Positions 58,647-64,000 of a stretch of DNA of 64,000 nucleotides are shown here, piece after piece. The notes beneath the pieces are model-generated. The model had not been told where the DNA came from. It worked only from the letters and a program-made list of their open reading frames with translations, and ran no database searches. The position numbers and the translations under genes are program-made. The stretch's first letter is position 1. Each line of letters begins with the position of its first letter. Source of the DNA: Microvelia longipes (taxonomy: Eukaryota > Arthropoda > Insecta > Hemiptera > Veliidae); assembly GCA_018340805.1 (NCBI GenBank), contig JACMZG010001913.1, forward strand, positions 1,819,634 through 1,883,633. Reading direction: 5' to 3'.

Positions 58647-58735
58647 TTTTTGTTAGTATCTTATATTTCTGTTTCCTTGAAGTCTCACGTATATATGTTT
58701 CATTATAAATATTTTATATTTCAGTTTCGATGAGG
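58647..58735. repeat. 27-bp tandem repeat, interrupted continuation
   Basis: tgttagtatcttatatttct then a decayed unit (aaatattttatatttcagtt). Confidence 0.85.
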
Positions 58736-59096
58736 AATTCAAAGTTTCAATTAATTTAAATCTTTATGAGCAAGATAATCAATTAATTTACTGATTGTAC
58801 CTATCTTGATAAATTTATGTCAAAATAAAAAAAAAAATATGTTTTGTAATTTATTTATTTGTCCTGGGATACACGAAGAGTGCATTTGCGAAGCCTGATC
58901 GCTTAGAAAGTTGTTAACAAAATTTGTTTTCTGTCGCACGGCTCGAGTTCAAAGAGCGGACTCAAGGGCAGGGCCTTATAGTCCGCCTAAGGAAAAAGCT
59001 AGTAGCTGATTGAAAGCAAGGATTTTAAATAAAGGGTATGAATTGCTTCGCCTCAAAAAAGTTACCTCATCAAGAAAATAAATTTATTCTAGTGTG
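58736..59096. other. Unassigned sequence
   Basis: A moderately GC-rich patch at 58870-59000 without a recognised motif. Confidence 0.4.
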
Positions 59097-59690
59097 GTGG
59101 TCTGGATGTCGGGCAAATTTCCTTGCATAACAATCTATTCCTTGCTTAAGTCTTTTGTTTATGCTTATAGTTATAAATGGAGCAGTTACTCAAGTATCAA
59201 GCACTAGTCGTAACTCCTTCTTTTAAAGAAATTGTGCAATATTATTCTGTTGGTTCTAAAAACCATACTTCTTAAAATTGGCAGCGACACCATCTTTTTG
59301 GACTAGTTGAAAGATCAGTTAGCGTTTATCTTTAAAGGTTTCAGCGCATTTCCTTTGAAAAATATAGAAAAGAATAGTTACGAGCAGTGCTTGATAATTT
59401 AGAAACTGCTCGCATTATAAAAACACAAACCGAAACTTTAAGCAAAAAATAATTCTTTTATTGTTCTCAAAAAGTACATATTTTAGAAACAAAAAAAAAT
59501 CAACAATAATTAATGACACAAATTTACAATATTAATGTTAAATATGAATTTTAACATGCATGTATTTATGAGCGTCCCCTAAAAAGCCAAGCTTGTGCTA
59601 GGGGACGCTCGCATTTTTTGATTATTAGATAGATTATTAAATAGATTGTTAAGCGCGGAAACACGCATTCAATACTCTTCCGTCATTCGA
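59097..59690. repeat. Foldback element, copy 2, with an insertion
   Basis: Left arm 59120-59250 (cataacaatctattccttgc, tatcaagcactagtcgtaac) and right arm 59370-59690 (gttacgagcagtgcttgata, attgttaagcgcggaaacac) correspond to the element at 15730-16300. The right arm is split by about 200 bases (59447-59640), which contain a perfect 12-bp hairpin. Confidence 0.82.
59568..59611. repeat. Perfect short hairpin inside the foldback insertion
   Basis: gagcgtccccta and taggggacgctc form a 12-bp stem around a 17-base loop (aaaagccaagcttgtgc). It is GC-rich in AT-rich surroundings and is not followed by a T-run. Confidence 0.9.
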
Positions 59691-60300
59691 ACAACACTAT
59701 AAGCGTAGTTGCTATTATGATGATTCGCTAATGATATTACCTGTTTAATAACCGCATAGGAGATTAAGTGTCAATTTGATAAAATCGAATCAAGTTCCAT
59801 ATTTTGATTGCAATATTATGGAAATATTTGGATAAATAACTTTTTTTGAGGTAGTACGTAATTGAGCACTTTATTGAACCGTTTTTAGGATGAGAAGCCA
59901 ATCATTATTGTTATAGGAGGTTATTTAGTACTTTTCACCTCCGAGGACAGTAATGAAAGTAAAAAAAACTCCAAGGACGTAAAAGTAATTCATATGTTGC
60001 CGCCATTACTGTAATGTAGCGTGTTCAAAAAACAATCTGTGTTAAACTTTCATGAGTTTTCTTTAAAAACGTTCATTTTGTTTCTGTTTTTGTTCGTAGA
60101 CTAATTTTTTTTTCGTTTTTAAAAGTTGTTCTAATTGACAATTTTTGTGTGTTTATGTGTAAAGCTTTTACATTTTTTAGTAAAAGTGTGAAGCTATGGG
60201 TGAATTCGATGACGACGATAATATGGAGTTCATTGGACGTTAATTAAGTTATATACATACTTAATTAAATATATATCGCAGTTTATTTAATGAGTGCTAA
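59691..60300. other. Unassigned sequence
   Basis: Nothing recognised. Confidence 0.4.
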
Positions 60301-60304
60301 ATAG

Positions 60305-60420
60305 TGTATGCCATCCGGCTGAGAATGTCTTTATGTCTTGGCAATTTTTCCAAAATCTAATAAGTTGTAAATCTAATTGCCGTGACATAAAGACACACTT
60401 CTCAGCCTTATGGCATAAAT
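60305..60420. repeat. Small inverted-repeat element
   Basis: tatgccatccggctgagaat, gtctttatgtcttggcaatt is inverted as aattgccgtgacataaagac, cttctcagccttatggcata. Arms about 41 bases, loop about 28. Confidence 0.88.
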
Positions 60421-61530
60421 AACTATTATTATTTTATGTTATACCATTGTCAATACAATTCTGTTATAATATGCTTAAAATAACAATTGCCTTAAAAATT
60501 TAGGAAACAAACTCAACAAATAATTCGAGAATATCTTGTTATGATTTCCATAATGATCATGTACTTGAATGTTTTTAGAACGTTTTCCTATCACGTCAAT
60601 CGGTTGGTATTTAGGCTTGATTTGACATTGTTGCTTGTTAAGCTTTTACTTAAAATGGGAAATAAAATACGTAGTAAAATAAACCACATAAAGGAGACAG
60701 GCTTCAATTAGAATGTGGTTTAACAAGCAACTTGAATTTGAAATGATATGTGTCAGTTTCGCTAACTAGGTAGAATTTTGAAAATAATTGTGTATTCTAG
60801 TTTTATTGAAAGTCACCAGTCAATTCAATATTTTAATGTATAGTTTAAGTTTTTATTTTAAAAAGTTTTAATACAGCTAATGCTTTTAAATAATTAAAGT
60901 GGATTTAGCCTTGTATTACCCGTAAAATAAAGTTTACTAAGAAACTATCGAAGTAAAAAAAACAAATAGTGAGTAGTAATGTCGCTTAGAATAGTCAGCT
61001 TTTATTAAAATATACCCCTATCGTATTTGTTATACATACGATAATGTATGTATATTATACATATTATACATATTATAATACATATTATAATGTAATAAAT
61101 ATTACATTATAATATCACAACTTTCAAAACGGTAAGTAAATTTACAACAGAATGTACTGATCTCGTCTTTACCCATTTCTAGTCAGTAAATTAGATACAA
61201 TTATTAAAAAAAAAAAAAAAAAAAAAAAAACATTAAATAAAACAACATACAACAAAGCTTGGAATAAAAAAAAAATTAAAGACAAATTCTTAGTATTAAT
61301 ATTTAAATTTATACTGTTATTAAAAATAAGTGGATACAAATTATTTCATATATATTTTTTTCGATATATTATAACATTGTATCTTGATTTAGAATATATA
61401 AGTGACACAATTATGGCTATAACATTTATCAGGTCATTGCCTAAACAAGAGGTTTTTGGTCTCTTGGCCGCTACCTAGCGTCGGCGTTGGAAGCGGCTTC
61501 GCCGCCCCCTTGTTCACCTGCGGTCGATGA
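60421..61530. other. AT-rich sequence with a poly(A) run and a GC-rich patch
   Basis: A run of about 26 A at 61205-61230. A GC-rich patch at 61460-61525 (ggaagcggcttcgccgcccc) immediately precedes the dispersed repeat. No gene seen. Confidence 0.45.
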
Positions 61531-61640
61531 TTGTCGTCCTGTATCAGTTTGTCATATTTATATAAGATGCATACTGCCTCGATAAATGCAAATTTTCGAA
61601 TGTATTACTAAAAACATGATTTGTTAACATTATGTTCTAT
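61531..61640 (+). repeat. Dispersed repeat shared with 33431-33545
   Basis: gtatcagtttgtcatattta, then gcatactgcc, tttcgaatgtatta, atgatttgtt and acattatgtt, in the same order as the other copy. Confidence 0.75.
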
Positions 61641-61820
61641 ATGTCCATCAATAATCCAAAATATCAAAAAATCAAATAACTTTATTTAGGCTTAATACAA
61701 ATATTGTTGCCCATGAGGCATATACAATAGTATCTTTGTCATGCAATTGATAATACATTAAAACAAAAATAAAAGAAAGAAATAGCTAAATAACATGCAG
61801 GGGTGGGCAAAATACTTAAA
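61641..61820. other. Unassigned sequence
   Basis: Nothing recognised. Confidence 0.4.
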
Positions 61821-61821
61821 T

Positions 61822-61925
61822 TGCATCCAAATACAAAATACCTTGAAAAAAGTATTTAAAATACAGATACAAAATACTTTGAAAAAAGTATTCAAAAAAA
61901 CAGATACAAAATACAAGTATTTTGT
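61822..61925. repeat. Tandem repeat of about 40-bp units
   Basis: Two to three imperfect units built on agatacaaaatactttgaaa(aaagtattca). Minus-strand open frames here are repeat artefacts. Confidence 0.8.
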
Positions 61926-62485
61926 ATTCGATTTTCCAAATACCTTTTGAAATACTTTTAGAAAAAATAAAATAAAAAGATAAGCAACGTATGCAGGGAA
62001 ACAGTTTTTATACACACTGTTTTAAAAGTTAAAGTTTTGACATTGTTTTTAAACATGATTTAAAGTCCGAAAATAGAAAACAAGATTAATAAATTATCAG
62101 AGAATTAAGTTTTTCTTAAAGCTTATACCTTTATTCTGTAGTAAATACTTGTTTAACAATAATATTTTCTTAACCAAAAAAGTATTTCATGGTTCAAATA
62201 CAAAACACTTAGTATTCCATCAATAAAACCAGAATTAACCCTGAGAATAGTGTTTAACTTCGTACTTACGTTAATCATACAAAGTTTTACGTGTTTAAAA
62301 ACATTCAGTCCAATCTAAACACTAAGATCTTAACAAAGAACTAAGATCTAATTATTAAGATCTAAGATCTTCACAATGAACTAAGATCTAAACAAAAAAG
62401 ATTTCTTGTGATTTCTTAGTGGACTCAAAATCACGATTCTGCACAATGCAAGAATGATTAATACAAGTACTTTCTGAGTATTCTT
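61926..62485. other. Unassigned AT-rich sequence
   Basis: Short repeats of actaagatct at 62320-62395 (four times). No gene seen. Confidence 0.45.
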
Positions 62486-62489
62486 CTAT

Positions 62490-62543
<54 letters not shown>

Positions 62544-62577
62544 TATATATATATAATATATATTATATATATATATC
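62490..62577. repeat. (TA)n microsatellite
   Basis: About 88 bases of TA with two AATAT breaks. Confidence 0.96.
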
Positions 62578-62689
62578 ATCTAATTTTTAAATAAACCATA
62601 ATAAGGGCAAGGGCAGAGAGACAGAATGTAGAAAACCTCTCAGATTCACATAATAATAATGCAAAAAACTTTATAGGGACCACTATTTT

Positions 62690-62890
62690 AGATTATTAAA
62701 GCTTTTGAGGAGGAATAGGTCCAAAATTGTTGTCCAAACATCTATTTGTTAGCAACCATGTAACTGTTTTTTGTTATTATGTATTATGTCAAGCCTTAAA
62801 AAAGATAAAATTATATCGAAAGCTCGGCAAAACTAGTTTTATTTATTATTTTGAACCTATTCCTCCTAAAAATCTTTAATAACATAATAA
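62690..62890. repeat. Inverted-repeat element of about 200 bp
   Basis: attaaagcttttgaggagga, ataggtccaaaat at 62696 is inverted as attttgaacctattcctcct, aaaaatctttaat ending near 62880. The interior includes tatatcgaaagctcggcaaa. A one-ended relative is at 54432. Confidence 0.8.
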
Positions 62891-63325
62891 TTATGACACC
62901 TCAAATTTGGTTTTTACAGCCATCACAGTACTTATCCTATTTACATGGAATAGTTAGAGAGGAAGAGCACTAGGGATATAGTTGAAACATGTTGTGCTTT
63001 AAATGTTATCAAATCACAGCATGTCACGCACTTATTAAGTTAAGTGGTTACTTTATGTAGACTGAGGGTTTGAGCGCAGTAATATTTGGACTTGATAATA
63101 AGAATCATTAATTAAGAGTAAAAAGTAAATGCATAGGATTAAACTTGTCGTAACTAAATTACTTTCTTACGATGTAATGTGGTTAATTATTAGTAATTTG
63201 TAAAACAGGATAAAAAATATCAAATGGTACATTGTTTAATACTTTTGGTTATTTAATGTTAATTTTACAATAACTACTAGATATTTAGTAGCCTTTACCA
63301 AATTTGTTTTTGTTTATATTTATGT
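62891..63325. other. Unassigned AT-rich sequence
   Basis: Nothing recognised. Confidence 0.4.
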
Positions 63326-63327
63326 GT

Positions 63328-63328
<1 letters not shown>

Positions 63329-63373
<45 letters not shown>

Positions 63374-63450
63374 ATATATATATAGTATTATTAGTATATA
63401 TATATGTATTATATAATATGTGTGTGTGTGTATATATAAATAATACATAT
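63329..63450. repeat. (TA)n and (TG)n microsatellite
   Basis: TA runs at 63329-63385 and 63396-63420, then tgtgtgtgtgtg near 63420-63431. Confidence 0.93.
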
Positions 63451-64000
63451 ATATATGTAAGTAATATATGTATAATGTAAGTAATAAGTTTAGATAAACG
63501 TATTTTTTCTGTAGTCACATTCCGTAATTCAACTCCTGCCATGTCGCCTTTTCGTATTTGCGAATTTTCCAAAGGAAATACTCTAACAGTGAAATATATC
63601 TCTCATCGATTTTGTCATATGCGAGTTAACTACTTCACCGTCTGTTATTTCTGACAAAATTTAATGGTTTCCCAGAAAAAATATTTTAATACATCGAGCA
63701 ATTTAACAAATTTGTAATCAACATAAAAGCAATGTATTTATCAAAATAAAAATCTATTTTATAACGGTGAAGCGTAAAATATACATCAAATGTATTCACA
63801 TGTATTTAAATCATATCTAGCATTAATGAGGCACCAATCAGAAGCTACCATTGCAAGTCTTTGATGTTTGAATGTCGAATCTCATTATGAAACTAATTAA
63901 CAGAAATGTTAATTAATGTATAACTTAAGTAACTTTGATGTATATATGTATTATATAAGCATAATTTATTATAAGATTCCATTTAAAACGAAAAGCTTCT
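63451..64000. other. Unassigned AT-rich sequence at window end
   Basis: No exon or repeat recognised. Confidence 0.4.

Overview
This window is AT-rich eukaryotic nuclear DNA, almost certainly from an insect. It has small exons with canonical GT/AG splice sites, long (TA)n microsatellites, tRNA-derived SINEs, decayed LINE reverse transcriptases, palindromic MITEs and foldback elements. No bacterial, viral or organellar gene organisation is visible. The order of insect cannot be fixed from this sequence alone.

Two host genes can be supported. (1) A plus-strand GPCR of the neuropeptide Y / neuropeptide F receptor family has an internal exon at 26798-27138 (TM4, extracellular loop 2, TM5) and its last exon at 51915-52336 (TM6, TM7, helix 8, C-tail). 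The two exons join in phase across a 24.8-kb intron. The 5' exons (TM1-TM3) were not found and probably lie outside the window or upstream of a long intron. (2) A minus-strand gene has five recognisable exons (43306-43130, 41862-41729, 39134-38838, 34147-33867, 28082-27834) and encodes a protein of about 380 residues with two tandem cyclic-nucleotide-binding domains (CNBDs). It lies wholly inside the GPCR intron on the opposite strand, so it is a nested gene. Its second CNBD lacks the glutamate and arginine normally used to hold cAMP/cGMP.

Everything else is repeat or unassigned AT-rich DNA. Positions 1-26800 hold minisatellites (47-bp and 34-bp units), inverted-repeat elements, an RNase H-bearing LINE remnant on the minus strand (8404-11068) split by a 1.1-kb insertion, and further LINE 3' fragments. 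Positions 27139-51914 (the GPCR intron) hold the nested gene, SINE copies, a 290-bp hairpin element, several LINE fragments, a 3.5-kb DNA transposon with terminal inverted repeats of nearly 700 bp and a broken CxxH-type transposase, and a 1.9-kb direct duplication flanking another dead LINE. Positions 52337-64000 hold only MITEs, foldback elements, a SINE, tandem repeats and AT-rich sequence.

Several repeat families recur across the window: a 210-225-bp palindromic MITE (five copies), a SINE with a tRNA-like head (seven copies), a 100-180-bp dispersed repeat (five copies) and a foldback family (two copies). I found no clear evidence of a wholly new biological system. The most interesting signals are the nested gene with a degenerate second CNBD, the long-TIR transposon, recurrent CTGATGA-stem-GAAA motifs resembling hammerhead ribozyme cores, and the duplication whose copies differ largely by short indels.
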